This document shows positions 41,881-55,529 of a stretch of DNA of 64,000 nt, piece by piece. Within the stretch, counting starts at the first letter, position 1. Each line of letters begins with the position of its first letter. This DNA is from Macrostomum hystrix. Its lineage: Eukaryota; Platyhelminthes; Macrostomidae. The translations under genes were made by a program, and so were the position numbers. The notes under the pieces are model-generated. The model was not told the DNA's origin. It searched no databases and saw only the letters and a list, made by a program, of their open reading frames with translations. Location: contig CATNEN010000038.1 in the NCBI GenBank assembly GCA_950097015.1, forward strand, positions 5,997,001 to 6,061,000, given 5' to 3'.

Positions 41881-42318
41881 CTGTAGGTGGGTGGGGTTGG
41901 GTTACGTGTCAGAAGTGGCGATTTTTGGTTATCCATGGTGACCTTAGTTTCTGCGACATTAATTAATGTCTTGACAGCAAAGTTATTTAATGTCATTCAT
42001 GTCATAATGTCAATGTTGGCCTAGGTTCCACTATTATTTGTCGCTAGTTCGCGCGCACCAATGTCTCAAGCACGACTATTCCATTGTTAGAGTCTCACAC
42101 CTGCCTTGCCAATGAGGTGGTCGGTATGTCTGGCCCCAGGGTCCACCAAAGGTTCAGCAAACTCAACTAGCTCTCTACGATTCTAAAGTGAATTAAATTT
42201 GTACGAGAGTACCACCTCTTATCTACAGTTAGGTCGTTAGGACAAGTTTAAATGGGCGGTTTTCAAATGACTTACGGCGTTAGTTCATTCTTTTAACTCC
42301 TTTAGTCACGAGGATCAG

Positions 42319-42397
42319 CTGATGCTGTCAATGAGAACTGATGCTGTCAATGAGGTCTGATGCTGTCACTGAGATCTGATGCTGTCAATTAGATCAG
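42319..42397. repeat. isolated 4-copy block of the 19-bp satellite
   Basis: CTGATGCTGTCAATGAGAA and three more units, same orientation and sequence as the 9.8-kb array at 45655, 3.3 kb away on the other side of desaturase exon 1. Confidence 0.93.
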
Positions 42398-43014
42398 ATT
42401 GTTTTCAAAGCGTGTTGTTTTTTTCTTGCCTAAACCAATTCATCTCGCACAGTGAAACCGGTGAAGAGATATTCTCTCTAACCCAGCCCATCAATTCAAT
42501 TTTGTTTATCTTTGCTCATTCTTCAAAACAGCCACCCAGGTGTCTGTTATACTCAACTCGCTGCTATTGTGCCACAAGTAATTAATTACAAAAGCCTTAC
42601 AAATGAAGGTTGAATTAGAAAAACTGCACCCGCTGAATCACGTGAGCCAGATTGTGAATGACTGAGCAAGGTCTTTTGTTGTCTTGCATTCTGTTCGCAA
42701 GTCCAACCCGCCCTTCTAAACAGCGAAGTCAAAACTGGATTTAGTCGGACCCAACTCACAAATGTCTTTACCTAGTTCTGGTAGCTCATAGAAGCTCGGA
42801 ATGTGAAAATTTCGAGCTTATGACTGGAAAATTACATGTTAAGTCATTTTCTTACTTTTTCTTTTAGCAAAACACTCAAAAGCTTCACCTAAAATACACA
42901 GAATTTCTTCAGCTTTCTAATAAAGTAAATAAGTTTGAAATTGGATAGACGAAACGACATTTATCTACGTGCTTAAAATATTAACTAGGGCACCTTAGTA
43001 TAAACTATAAACTT

Positions 43015-43710
43015 GCGTACTTACGCTAGCGGACTAAAATACTCGTACTAAAGTGCTAGAGTACTAGCGTGAGTACTAGAGTACTAGCGTACAAGAGTAC
43101 TAGCGTACTATAGTACTAGCGTACTAGAGTACTAGCGTACTAGAGTACTAGCGTACTAGCGTACTAGAGTACTAGCGTACAAGAGTACTAGCGTACTAGA
43201 GTAATAGCGTACTGGAGTACTAGCGTGAGAACTATAGAGTACTAGCTTACTAGAGTACTAGCGTAATAAAGTAATAACGTACTAAAGTACTAGCGTACTA
43301 AAGTACTAGCGTACTAAAGTACTAGCGTACTAAAGTACTAGCGTACTAAAGTACTAGCGTACTAAAGTACTAGCGTACTAAAGTACTAGCGTACTAAAGT
43401 ACTAGCGTACTAAAGTACTAGCGTACTAAAGTACTAGCGTACTAAAGTACTAGCGTACTAAAGTACTAGAGTACTATAGTACTAGCGTACTAAAGTACTA
43501 GCGTACTAAAGTACTAGCGTACTAAAGTACTAGCGTACTAAAGTACTAGCGTACTAAAGTACTAGCGTACTAAAGTACTAGCGTACTAAAGTACTAGCGT
43601 ACTATAGTACTAGCGTACTAAAGTACTAGCGTACTAAAGTACTAGCGTACTAAAGTACTAGCGTACTAAAGTACTAGCGTACTAAAGTACAAGCGTACTA
43701 AAGTACTTGC
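43015..43710. repeat. 16-bp hairpin-forming minisatellite
   Basis: About 43 copies of AGTACTAGCGTACTAA, more variable at the left end. Each unit can fold by itself: AGTAC pairs with GTACT around a TAGC loop, with AA between hairpins. Confidence 0.97.
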
Positions 43711-43791
43711 GACTAGCTTGTAGTTGCAAACTAGCTTGTAAATTACTCATTCATTTTAACGCGTCCGTAGCAGCCTCAGTGGCAGCCTCAC

Positions 43792-44146
43792 CAATTTCGT
43801 GAATCGCCGAGGCCAGGCTGTGATTGAGGGTGGCTCCGACCACGTAGGCTAGGAACACCAGCCAGCCCCAGGACAGGTCCGTGGCGGCGATTACCTGGCA
43901 CATTGCCAGCTGTAGCAGAACCTCCGCGCTGACCACCAGGGCAATGCGAGGATCATAGCCCATCAGCTTCTTGATCTGGGGATATTTGGCTAGGATCTCC
44001 TTGCGCCGCGTGACATGCGGCTCCTCGTTGTATTCCCACATGTCAGAGTCCAGCTCGAGCTTCATGCTCAACTTCAGCGCGTTGAAAAAGGACCAACTTA
44101 AACTGCCGCCACTGCCGCCGCCGCCGCTGCTGCTGCTGCTGCTCAT
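43792..44146 (-). CDS. DEGS1: sphingolipid delta-4 desaturase, exon 1 (gene annotation here)
   Basis: First exon of a three-exon gene (44146-43792, 41880-41343, 41040-40800; minus strand) coding for 377 residues; animal DES1 is usually about 320. From ATG 44146 it encodes a Ser/Gly-rich lead (MSSSSSSGGGGSGGS) absent from typical DES1, then WEYNEEPHVTRRKEILAKYP as in DES1 ([22 protein letters not shown]), two hydrophobic segments and the start of histidine box 1 (AIHEI). It ends one base into a codon at GTGAGG. A later Met (M28 or M36) would give a more usual length, so the start is uncertain. The usual N-myristoylated Met-Gly start is lacking. The enzyme inserts the 4,5 double bond of ceramide in the ER. 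Box 1 reads HEIGHN where most have HEI[AS]HN; all histidines are kept. ORF codons past 43792 are intron. Confidence 0.94.
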
Positions 44147-45654
44147 GATCGCGCCGTCAAGATTTTTTAGGCCTTTTAAAAAGTTTTTTGTCGAAATTAA
44201 CAGAGCGTTAATAAAATCAAATTTATCGAACAGGATTTAGCAAGTCAAACCGATCGCAAATAGTTGAAAAAGTTCTAATTCGTCTAACAGCTTGTAATGT
44301 CTAACAGCTTGTAATATGTCTAACAGTTAAAATATGTGGCCAATAGTACGTAGCGTGTCTAACAGCCTGTAACAAGTCTAAAATTATATTTAGAAAATGG
44401 AAATGGCTAGTGGGGGGTCTTGCATTTGCTTAACAAAAATGACTAACGAAGGCCGTTAGAAATCAAACTGCTTTCATCCAGTTGCGTACCGGTTTAGGCT
44501 TGAGTCTAGCTGAGTTCAGAAAGCCAGTTTGAGCTGGACTGCGCGGCCAGGTACCGATTCTAGACAAAAACTGAGTCTGGGCCATTGCCACCCACCCCAC
44601 GATCCGTACCGTTCTCTCCCCCATCCCCATTGTTCCAGCATTCCCAGATCCCACAGTTCTGAGACTCGCAACAAATGCGAAGTTTTCTGATTAAAATAGG
44701 GGCAAATGAACGTTCGTCAGAAAACGCCTTTGTTCGCTCACCTTCAGTCTCTTTTTAGTCGCCCAAGTGTGCCGACCGCGAGTGAAAGAATCAAAAAATT
44801 CAAACAAAAACAATGGACCGATTGCGCTTTTATTCAGCACTCAGGTAGAAGCCAACTGGAATGGTCAGGTCTTAGCTGCGCGGCATGCTTTTATCGTGAT
44901 GCATCTAACTGTGCTGCAATTGTGGGAAAATGAGATGCAGAGAGCGGGACCAGACTGACCAACACAGCCCTCTCACTCCCCATCCCTTCACGGGCAGACG
45001 GGCAGGTGAAGGTGTACACGAGAGTATAGCGGAGGTCGACAGGTAGAGCTTGGGAGCAAGGAGTCTGTGTGGCTGAATGCCGAGGCTGCCCACCTCCCTC
45101 CGCGCCGTACAGCCGGCTGGACAGGCGCTCATTGGCCAGAGTCTCATGGGAGTTTCTCTATAGCTGAGAGATGCAATTCCCGACTGAGTCAATGGGGGGG
45201 AGTGGAGCTTGTGAGTTCAATTCTGTTGCCTTGTTGGTCGTCAAGCGCTTTTCATTTCACGTCCATTTTTTTCTATTAGCGAATGAAACCGAAGCGAGTT
45301 TATTTTGCCTGAACCGGCCAAGAATACCTGGAACTAGTTCCGACTTTCATAACTATGCAGGCATCCATTGTGCAGCTCGCACACCCACGCACACACTGCG
45401 CACACAATAGGGTCGCCTTAGCAACAAGCTGCGACACACCTGAATTTAGCATGCGCGCGCGTGCCTCGAGGCTCTCTTGCTAGATGCCTCCTATCGCCAC
45501 AAAGAAAATAAAATGTCAATACGCGACTGAGTCACCCGTGTCAACAATGGCCCATAAATGAAGTCCAGTTGTGCTCACAACATGTTTACTGAAGTTTACC
45601 GAGACACTTGAAATACGTAGAACTTAAGCATGTCTGTGCTTTGAGCTAATTGGG
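44147..45654. other. upstream flank of desaturase gene
   Basis: Contains four imperfect GTCTAACAGCTTGTAAT units (44280-44385). Several 60-95-codon ORFs on both strands (for example 44706-44933 plus, 44905-45192 minus) show no domain and no splice context; not called. Confidence 0.45.
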
Positions 45655-48600
45655 GCTAATGAGAACTGATGCTGTCAATGAGATCTGATGCTGTCAATGA
45701 GAACTGATGCTTTCACTGAGAACTGATGCTGTCAGTGAGATCTGTTGCTGTCATTGAGAACTGTTGCTGTCACTGAGATCTGATGCTGTCACTGAGATCT
45801 GATGCTGTCAATGAGAACTGATGCTGTCACTGAGAACAGATGCTGTCAGTGAGATCTGTTGCTGTCATTGAGAACTGATGCTGTCACTGAGAACTGATGC
45901 TGTCACTGAGAACAGATGCTGTCAGTGAGATCTGTTGCTGTCATTGAGAACTGATGCTGTCACTGAGAACTGATGCTGTCAGTGAGATCTGTTGCTGTCA
46001 ATGAGATCTGTTGCTGTCATTGAGAACTGATGCTGTCACTGAGATCTGTTGCTGTCAGTGAGATCTGTTGCTGTCAGTGAGATCTGTTGCTGTCATTGAG
46101 AACTGATGCTGTCACTGAGAACTGATGCTGTCACTGAGAACTGATGCTGTCAATGAGAACTGATGCTGTCACTGAGATCTGATGCTGTCACTGAGATCTG
46201 ATGCTGTCACTGAGAACTGATGCTGTCAATGAGATCTGATGCTGTCAATGAGAACTGATGCTGTCACTGAGAACAGATGCTGTCAGTGAGATCTGTTGCT
46301 GTCATTGAGAACTGATGCTGTCACTGAGAACTGATGCTGTCAGTGAGATCTGTTGCTGTCAGTGAGATCTGTTGCTGTCAGTGAGATCTGTTGCTGTCAG
46401 TGAGATCTGTTGCTGTCACTGAGATCTGATGCTGTCACTGAGATCTGATGCTGTCAATGAGAACTGATGCTGTCACTGAGAACAGATGCTGTCAGTGAGA
46501 TCTGTTGCTGTCATTGAGAACTGATGCTGTCACTGAGAACTGATGCTGTCAGTGAGATCTGATGCTGTCAGTGAGATCTGTTGCTGTCAGTGAGATCTGT
46601 TGCTGTCACTGAGAACTGATGCTGTCAGTGAGATCTGTTGCTGTCAGTGAGATCTGTTGCTGTCAGTGAGATCTGTTGCTGTCAGTGAGATCTGATGCTG
46701 TCACTGAGATCTGATGCTGTCACTGAGAACTGATGCTGTCAGTGAGATCTGTTGCTGTCAGTGAGATCTGTTGCTGTCAGTGAGATCTGTTGCTGTCAGT
46801 GAGATCTGATGCTGTCACTGAGATCTGATGCTGTCAATGAGAACTGATGCTGTCAATGAGATCTGATGCTGTCAATGAGAACTGATGCTGTCACTGAGAA
46901 CAGATGCTGTCAGTGAGATCTGTTGCTGTCATTGAGAACTGATGCTGTCACTGAGAACTGATGCTGTCAGTGAGATCTGATGCTGTCACTGAGATCTGAT
47001 GCTGTCAGTGAGATCTGTTGCTGTCAGTGAGATCTGTTGCTGTCATTGAGAACTGATGCTGTCACTGAGAACTGATGCTGTCAGTGAGATCTGTTGCTGT
47101 CAGTGAGATCTGTTGCTGTCACTGAGATCTGTTGCTGTCAGTGAGATCTGTTGCTGTCAGTGAGATCTGATGCTGTCACTGAGATCTGTTGCTGTCAGTG
47201 AGATCTGTTGCTGTCAGTGAAATCTGTTGCTGTCAGTGAGATCTGTTGCTGTCAGTGAGAACTGATGCTGTCACTGAGAACTGATGCTGTCAGTGAGATC
47301 TGTTGCTGTCAGTGAGATCTGTTGCTGTCAGTGAGATCTGTTGCTGTCAGTGAGATCTGATGCTGTCACTGAGATCTGTTGCTGTCACTGAGATCTGATG
47401 CTGTCACTGAGATCTGATGCTGTCACTGAGATCTGTTGCTGTCACTGAGAACTGATGCTGTCAGTGAGATCTGTTGCTGTCAATGAGAACTGATGCTGTC
47501 AATGAGAACTGATGCTGTCACTGAGATCTGATGCTGTCACTGAGAACTGATGCTGTCAATGAGATCTGATGCTGTCACTGAGAACAGATGCTGTCAGTGA
47601 GATCTGTTGCTGTCATTGAGAACTGATGCTGTCACTGAGAACTGATGCTGTCAGTGAGATCTGTTGCTGTCATTGAGAACTGATGCTGTCACTGAGAACT
47701 GATGCTGTCAGTGAGATCTGTTGCTGTCAGTGAGATCTGTTGCTGTCAGTGAGATCTGTTGCTGTCAGTGAGATCTGTTGCTGTCACTGAGATCTGATGC
47801 TGTCACTGAGATCTGATGCTGTCAATGAGAACTGATGCTGTCAATGAGATCTGATGCTGTCAATGAGAACTGATGCTGTCACTGAGAACAGATGCTGTCA
47901 GTGAGATCTGTTGCTGTCATTGAGAACTGATGCTGTCACTGAGAACTGATGCTGTCAGTGAGATCTGTTGCTGTCAGTGAGATCTGTTGCTGTCAGTGAG
48001 ATCTGTTGCTGTCAGTGAGATCTGTTGCTGTCACTGAGATCTGATGCTGTCACTGAGATCTGATGCTGTCAATGAGAACTGATGCTGTCAATGAGATCTG
48101 ATGCTGTCAATGAGAACTGATGCTGTCACTGAGAACAGATGCTGTCAGTGAGATCTGTTGCTGTCATTGAGAACTGATGCTGTCACTGAGAACTGATGCT
48201 GTCAGTGAGAACTGATGCTGTCAGTGAGATCTGTTGCTGTCAGTGAGATCTGTTGCTGTCAGTGAGATCTGTTGCTGTCAGTGAAATCTGTTGCTGTCAG
48301 TGAGATCTGTTGCTGTCAGTGAGAACTGATGCTGTCACTGAGAACTGATGCTGTCAATGAGATCTGATGCTGTCAGTGAGATCTGTTGCTGTCAGTGAGA
48401 TCTGTTGCTGTCACTGAGATCTGATGCTGTCACTGAGATCTGTTGCTGTCACTGAGATCTGATGCTGTCACTGAGATCTGATGCTGTCACTGAGATCTGT
48501 TGCTGTCACTGAGAACTGATGCTGTCACTGAGAACTGATGCTGTCAATGAGATCTGATGCTGTCACTGAGAACAGATGCTGTCAGTGAGATCTGTTGCTG

Positions 48601-51600
48601 TCATTGAGAACTGATGCTGTCAGTGAGAACTGATGCTGTCACTGAGAACTGATGCTGTCACTGAGAACTGATGCTGTCACTGAAAACTGATGCTGTCAAT
48701 GAGATCTGTTGCTGTCACTGAGATCTGATGCTGTCACTGAGATCTGATGCTGTCAATGAGATCTGATGCTGTCACTGAGAACTGATGCTGTCAATGAGAA
48801 CTGATGCTGTCAATGAGAACTGATGCTGTCAATGAGAACTGATGCTGTCACTGAGATCTGATGCTGTCAATGAGAACTGATGCTGTCACTGAGATCTGAT
48901 GCTGTCAATGAGAACTGATGCTGTCACTGAGATCTGTTGCTGTCACTGAGATCTGTTGCTGTCACTGAGATCTGATGCTGTCACTGAGAACTGATGCTGT
49001 CACTGAGAACAGATGCTGTCAGTGAGATCTGTGGCTGTCACTGAGAACTGATGCTGTCAGTGAGAACTGATGCTGTCAATGAGATCTGATGCTGTCAATG
49101 AGAACTGATGCTGTCACTGAGAACTGATGCTGTCACTGAGAACAGATGCTGTCAGTGAGATCTGTTGCTGTCACTGAGAACTGATGCTGTCACTGAGAAC
49201 TGATGCTGTCACTGAAAACTGATGCTGTCAGTGAGATCTGTTGCTGTCACTGAGATCTGATGCTGTCACTGAGATCTGATGCTGTCAATGAGATCTGATG
49301 CTGTCACTGAGAACTGATGCTGTAAATGAGAACTGATGCTGTCAATGAGAACTGATGCTGTCAATGAGAACTGATGCTGTCACTGAGATCTGATGCTGTC
49401 AATGAGAACTGATGCTGTCACTGAGATCTGATGCTGTCAATGAGAACTGATGCTGTCACTGAGATCTGTTGCTGTCAATGAGATCTGTTGCTGTCACTGA
49501 GATCTGATGCTGTCACTGAGATCTGATGCTGTCAATGAGATCTGTTGCTGTCACTGAGATCTGATGCTGTCACTGAGAACTGATGCTGTCAGTGAGATCT
49601 GTTGCTGTCAATGAGAACTGATGCTGTCAATGAGAACTGATGCTGTCACTGAGATCTGATGCTGTCACTGAGAACTGATGCTGTCAATGAGAACTGATGC
49701 TGTCAGTGAGAACTGATGCTGTCAGTGAGATCTGTTGCTGTCAGTGAGATCTGTTGCTGTCAGTGAGATCTGTTGCTGTCAGTGAAATCTGTTGCTGTCA
49801 GTGAGATCTGTTGCTGTCAGTGAGAACTGATGCTGTCACTGAGAACTGATGCTGTCAATGAGATCTGATGCTGTCAGTGAGATCTGTTGCTGTCAGTGAG
49901 ATCTGTTGCTGTCACTGAGATCTGATGCTGTCACTGAGATCTGTTGCTGTCACTGAGATCTGATGCTGTCACTGAGATCTGATGCTGTCACTGAGATCTG
50001 ATGCTGTCACTGAGAACTGATGCTGTAAATGAGAACTGATGCTGTCAATGAGAACTGATGCTGTCAATGAGAACTGATGCTGTCACTGAGATCTGATGCT
50101 GTCAATGAGAACTGATGCTGTCACTGAGATCTGATGCTGTCAATGAGAACTGATGCTGTCACTGAGATCTGTTGCTGTCAATGAGATCTGTTGCTGTCAC
50201 TGAGATCTGATGCTGTCACTGAGATCTGATGCTGTCAATGAGATCTGTTGCTGTCACTGAGATCTGATGCTGTCACTGAGAACTGATGCTGTCAGTGAGA
50301 TCTGTTGCTGTCAATGAGAACTGATGCTGTCAATGAGAACTGATGCTGTCACTGAGATCTGTTGCTGTCATTGAGAACTGATGCTGTCACTGAGAACTGA
50401 TGCTGTCAGTGAGAACTGATGCTGTCAGTGAGATCTGTTGCTGTCAGTGAGATCTGTTGCTGTCAGTGAGATCTGTTGCTGTCAGTGAAATCTGTTGCTG
50501 TCAGTGAGATCTGTTGCTGTCAGTGAGAACTGATGCTGTCACTGAGAACTGATGCTGTCAATGAGATCTGATGCTGTCAGTGAGATCTGTTGCTGTCAGT
50601 GAGATCTGTTGCTGTCACTGAGATCTGATGCTGTCACTGAGATCTGTTGCTGTCACTGAGATCTGATGCTGTCACTGAGATCTGATGCTGTCACTGAGAT
50701 CTGTTGCTGTCACTGAGAACTGATGCTGTCACTGAGAACTGATGCTGTCAATGAGATCTGATGCTGTCACTGAGAACAGATGCTGTCAGTGAGATCTGTT
50801 GCTGTCATTGAGAACTGATGCTGTCAGTGAGAACTGATGCTGTCACTGAGAACTGATGCTGTCACTGAGAACTGATGCTGTCACTGAAAACTGATGCTGT
50901 CAATGAGATCTGTTGCTGTCACTGAGATCTGATGCTGTCACTGAGATCTGATGCTGTCAATGAGATCTGATGCTGTCACTGAGAACTGATGCTGTCAATG
51001 AGAACTGATGCTGTCAATGAGAACTGATGCTGTCAATGAGAACTGATGCTGTCACTGAGATCTGATGCTGTCAATGAGAACTGATGCTGTCACTGAGATC
51101 TGATGCTGTCAATGAGAACTGATGCTGTCACTGAGATCTGTTGCTGTCACTGAGATCTGTTGCTGTCACTGAGATCTGATGCTGTCACTGAGAACTGATG
51201 CTGTCACTGAGAACAGATGCTGTCAGTGAGATCTGTGGCTGTCACTGAGAACTGATGCTGTCAGTGAGAACTGATGCTGTCAATGAGATCTGATGCTGTC
51301 AATGAGAACTGATGCTGTCACTGAGAACTGATGCTGTCACTGAGAACAGATGCTGTCAGTGAGATCTGTTGCTGTCACTGAGAACTGATGCTGTCACTGA
51401 GAACTGATGCTGTCACTGAAAACTGATGCTGTCAGTGAGATCTGTTGCTGTCACTGAGATCTGATGCTGTCACTGAGATCTGATGCTGTCAATGAGATCT
51501 GATGCTGTCACTGAGAACTGATGCTGTAAATGAGAACTGATGCTGTCAATGAGAACTGATGCTGTCAATGAGAACTGATGCTGTCACTGAGATCTGATGC

Positions 51601-54600
51601 TGTCAATGAGAACTGATGCTGTCACTGAGATCTGATGCTGTCAATGAGAACTGATGCTGTCACTGAGATCTGTTGCTGTCAATGAGATCTGTTGCTGTCA
51701 CTGAGATCTGATGCTGTCACTGAGATCTGATGCTGTCAATGAGATCTGTTGCTGTCACTGAGATCTGATGCTGTCACTGAGAACTGATGCTGTCAGTGAG
51801 ATCTGTTGCTGTCAATGAGAACTGATGCTGTCAATGAGAACTGATGCTGTCACTGAGATCTGATGCTGTCACTGAGAACTGATGCTGTCAATGAGATCTG
51901 ATGCTGTCACTGAGAACTGATGCTGTCAGTGAGATCTGTTGCTGTCATTGAGAACTGATGCTGTCACTGAGAACTGATGCTGTCACTGAGAACTGATGCT
52001 GTCACTGAGAACTGATGCTGTCACTGAAAACTGATGCTGTCAGTGAGATCTGTTGCTGTCACTGAGATCTGTTGCTGTCACTGAGTTCTGATGCTGTCAC
52101 TGAGATCTGTTGCTGTCAATGAGATCTGATGCTGTCACTGAGATCTGATGCTGTCACTGAGATCTGATGCTGTCAATGAGATCTGATGCTGTCACTGAGA
52201 TCTGATGCTGTCAATGAGATCTGATGCTGTTACTGAGATCTGATGCTGTCATTGAGATCTGTTGCTGTCAGTGAAATCTGTTGCTGTCAGTGAGATCTGA
52301 TGCTGTCACTGAGATCTGTTGCTGTCACTGAGATCTGATGCTGTCACTGAGATCTGATGCTGTCACTGAGATCTGTTGCTGTCACTGAGAACTGATGCTG
52401 TCAGTGAGATCTGTTGCTGTCAATGAGAACTGATGCTGTCAATGAGAACTGATGCTGTCACTGAGATCTGATGCTGTCACTGAGAACTGATGCTGTCAAT
52501 GAGATCTGATGCTGTCACTGAGAACAGATGCTGTCAGTGAGATCTGTTGCTGTCATTGAGAACTGATGCTGTCACTGAGAACTGATGCTGTCAGTGAGAT
52601 CTGTTGCTGTCATTGAGAACTGATGCTGTCACTGAGAACTGATGCTGTCAGTGAGATCTGTTGCTGTCAGTGAGATCTGTTGCTGTCAGTGAGATCTGTT
52701 GCTGTCAGTGAGATCTGTTGCTGTCACTGAGATCTGATGCTGTCACTGAGATCTGATGCTGTCAATGAGAACTGATGCTGTCAATGAGATCTGATGCTGT
52801 CAATGAGAACTGATGCTGTCACTGAGAACAGATGCTGTCAGTGAGATCTGTTGCTGTCATTGAGAACTGATGCTGTCACTGAGAACTGATGCTGTCAGTG
52901 AGATCTGTTGCTGTCAGTGAGATCTGTTGCTGTCAGTGAGATCTGTTGCTGTCAGTGAGATCTGTTGCTGTCACTGAGATCTGATGCTGTCACTGAGATC
53001 TGATGCTGTCAATGAGAACTGATGCTGTCAATGAGATCTGATGCTGTCAATGAGAACTGATGCTGTCACTGAGAACAGATGCTGTCAGTGAGATCTGTTG
53101 CTGTCATTGAGAACTGATGCTGTCACTGAGAACTGATGCTGTCAGTGAGAACTGATGCTGTCAGTGAGATCTGTTGCTGTCAGTGAGATCTGTTGCTGTC
53201 AGTGAGATCTGTTGCTGTCAGTGAAATCTGTTGCTGTCAGTGAGATCTGTTGCTGTCAGTGAGAACTGATGCTGTCACTGAGAACTGATGCTGTCAATGA
53301 GATCTGATGCTGTCAGTGAGATCTGTTGCTGTCAGTGAGATCTGTTGCTGTCACTGAGATCTGATGCTGTCACTGAGATCTGTTGCTGTCACTGAGATCT
53401 GATGCTGTCACTGAGATCTGATGCTGTCACTGAGATCTGTTGCTGTCACTGAGAACTGATGCTGTCACTGAGAACTGATGCTGTCAATGAGATCTGATGC
53501 TGTCACTGAGAACAGATGCTGTCAGTGAGATCTGTTGCTGTCATTGAGTACTGATGCTGTCACTGAGAACTGATGCTGTCACTGAGAACTGATGCTGTCA
53601 CTGAGAACTGATGCTGTCACTGAAAACTGATGCTGTCAATGAGATCTGTTGCTGTCACTGAGATCTGATGCTGTCACTGAGATCTGATGCTGTCAATGAG
53701 ATCTGATGCTGTCACTGAGAACTGATGCTGTCAATGAGAACTGATGCTGTCAATGAGAACTGATGCTGTCAATGAGAACTGATGCTGTCACTGAGATCTG
53801 ATGCTGTCAATGAGAACTGATGCTGTCACTGAGATCTGATGCTGTCAATGAGAACTGATGCTGTCACTGAGATCTGTTGCTGTCACTGAGATCTGTTGCT
53901 GTCACTGAGATCTGATGCTGTCACTGAGAACTGATGCTGTCACTGAGAACAGATGCTGTCAGTGAGATCTGTGGCTGTCACTGAGAACTGATGCTGTCAG
54001 TGAGAACTGATGCTGTCAATGAGATCTGATGCTGTCAATGAGAACTGATGCTGTCACTGAGAACTGATGCTGTCACTGAGAACAGATGCTGTCAGTGAGA
54101 TCTGTTGCTGTCACTGAGAACTGATGCTGTCACTGAGAACTGATGCTGTCACTGAAAACTGATGCTGTCAGTGAGATCTGTTGCTGTCACTGAGATCTGA
54201 TGCTGTCACTGAGATCTGATGCTGTCAATGAGATCTGATGCTGTCACTGAGAACTGATGCTGTAAATGAGAACTGATGCTGTCAATGAGAACTGATGCTG
54301 TCAATGAGAACTGATGCTGTCACTGAGATCTGATGCTGTCAATGAGAACTGATGCTGTCACTGAGATCTGATGCTGTCAATGAGAACTGATGCTGTCACT
54401 GAGATCTGTTGCTGTCAATGAGATCTGTTGCTGTCACTGAGATCTGATGCTGTCACTGAGATCTGATGCTGTCAATGAGATCTGTTGCTGTCACTGAGAT
54501 CTGATGCTGTCACTGAGAACTGATGCTGTCAGTGAGATCTGTTGCTGTCAATGAGAACTGATGCTGTCAATGAGAACTGATGCTGTCACTGAGATCTGAT

Positions 54601-55468
54601 GCTGTCACTGAGAACTGATGCTGTCAATGAGATCTGATGCTGTCACTGAGAACTGATGCTGTCAGTGAGATCTGTTGCTGTCATTGAGAACTGATGCTGT
54701 CACTGAGAACTGATGCTGTCACTGAGAACTGATGCTGTCACTGAGAACTGATGCTGTCACTGAAAACTGATGCTGTCAGTGAGATCTGTTGCTGTCACTG
54801 AGATCTGTTGCTGTCACTGAGTTCTGATGCTGTCACTGAGATCTGTTGCTGTCAATGAGATCTGATGCTGTCACTGAGATCTGATGCTGTCACTGAGATC
54901 TGATGCTGTCAATGAGATCTGATGCTGTCACTGAGATCTGATGCTGTCAATGAGATCTGATGCTGTTACTGAGATCTGATGCTGTCATTGAGATCTGATG
55001 CTGTCACTGAGATCTGATGCTGTCACTGAGATCTGATGCTGTTACTGAGATCTGATGCTGTCAATGAGATCTGATGCTGTTACTGAGATCTGATGCTGTC
55101 AATGAGATCTGATGCTGTTACTGAGATCTGATGCTGTCAATGAGATCTGTTGCTGTCAATGAGATCTGATGCTGTCACTGAGATCTGTTGCTGTCAATGA
55201 GATCTGATGCTGTCACTGAGATCTGATGCTGTCACTGAGATCTGATGCTGTCAATGAGATCTGATGCTGTCACTGAGATCTGATGCTGTCAATGAGATCT
55301 GATGCTGTTACTGAGATCTGATGCTGTCAATGAGATCTGATGCTGTTACTGAGATCTGATGCTGTCAATGAGATCTGATGCTGTTACTGAGATCTGATGC
55401 TGTCAATGAGATCTGATGCTGTTACTGAGATCTGATGCTGTCAATGAGAACTGATGCTTTCAGTGAGA
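45655..55468. repeat. 19-bp satellite, 9.8 kb
   Basis: About 515 copies of CTGATGCTGTCACTGAGAA. Variation is confined to a few sites: GAT/GTT before GCTGTC, CA-A/C/G/T-TGA, and AGAA/AGAT before CTG. Higher-order duplication is clear from rare variants: TGTGGCTGTCA at 49030, 51234 and 53970 (spacings 2204 and 2736 bp, i.e. 116 and 144 units), and GAGTTCTG at 52084 and 54820 (again 2736). The right end (54960-55460) changes to a two-unit alternation with GCTGTTACTGAG. It lies between the desaturase promoter side and the 3' end of the Rho gene. Confidence 0.98.
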
Positions 55469-55523
55469 TCAGACAAAAATTATTTAAAACCAAAGGCACA
55501 GTTGTGTTTTTTGGAGCGAAAAT

Positions 55524-55529
55524 TTTATT
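55524..55529 (-). terminator. poly(A) signal of Rho-family gene
   Basis: TTTATT on the plus strand, i.e. AATAAA on the minus strand, about 270 bp past the stop codon at 55798 and just before the 19-bp satellite. Confidence 0.6.

Larger units (their letters stand above)
41881..43791 (-). other. desaturase intron 1
   Basis: 1911-bp intron (donor ATTG/GTGAGG, acceptor CACCTACAG). Contains four copies of the 19-bp satellite of 45.6-55.5 kb (42319-42397) and a 16-bp array (43015-43710) that stops about 80 bp from exon 1. The rest is unique sequence. Confidence 0.8.

Noticed and set aside
44706-44933. 75-codon ORF starting MNVRQKTPLFAHLQ
   Set aside because: No recognisable domain, no splice or poly(A) context, and other frames nearby are equally open.
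45067-45410. 70-95-codon ORFs on both strands upstream of the 19-bp satellite
   Set aside because: Overlapping on both strands with no domain; typical of GC-moderate non-coding sequence.
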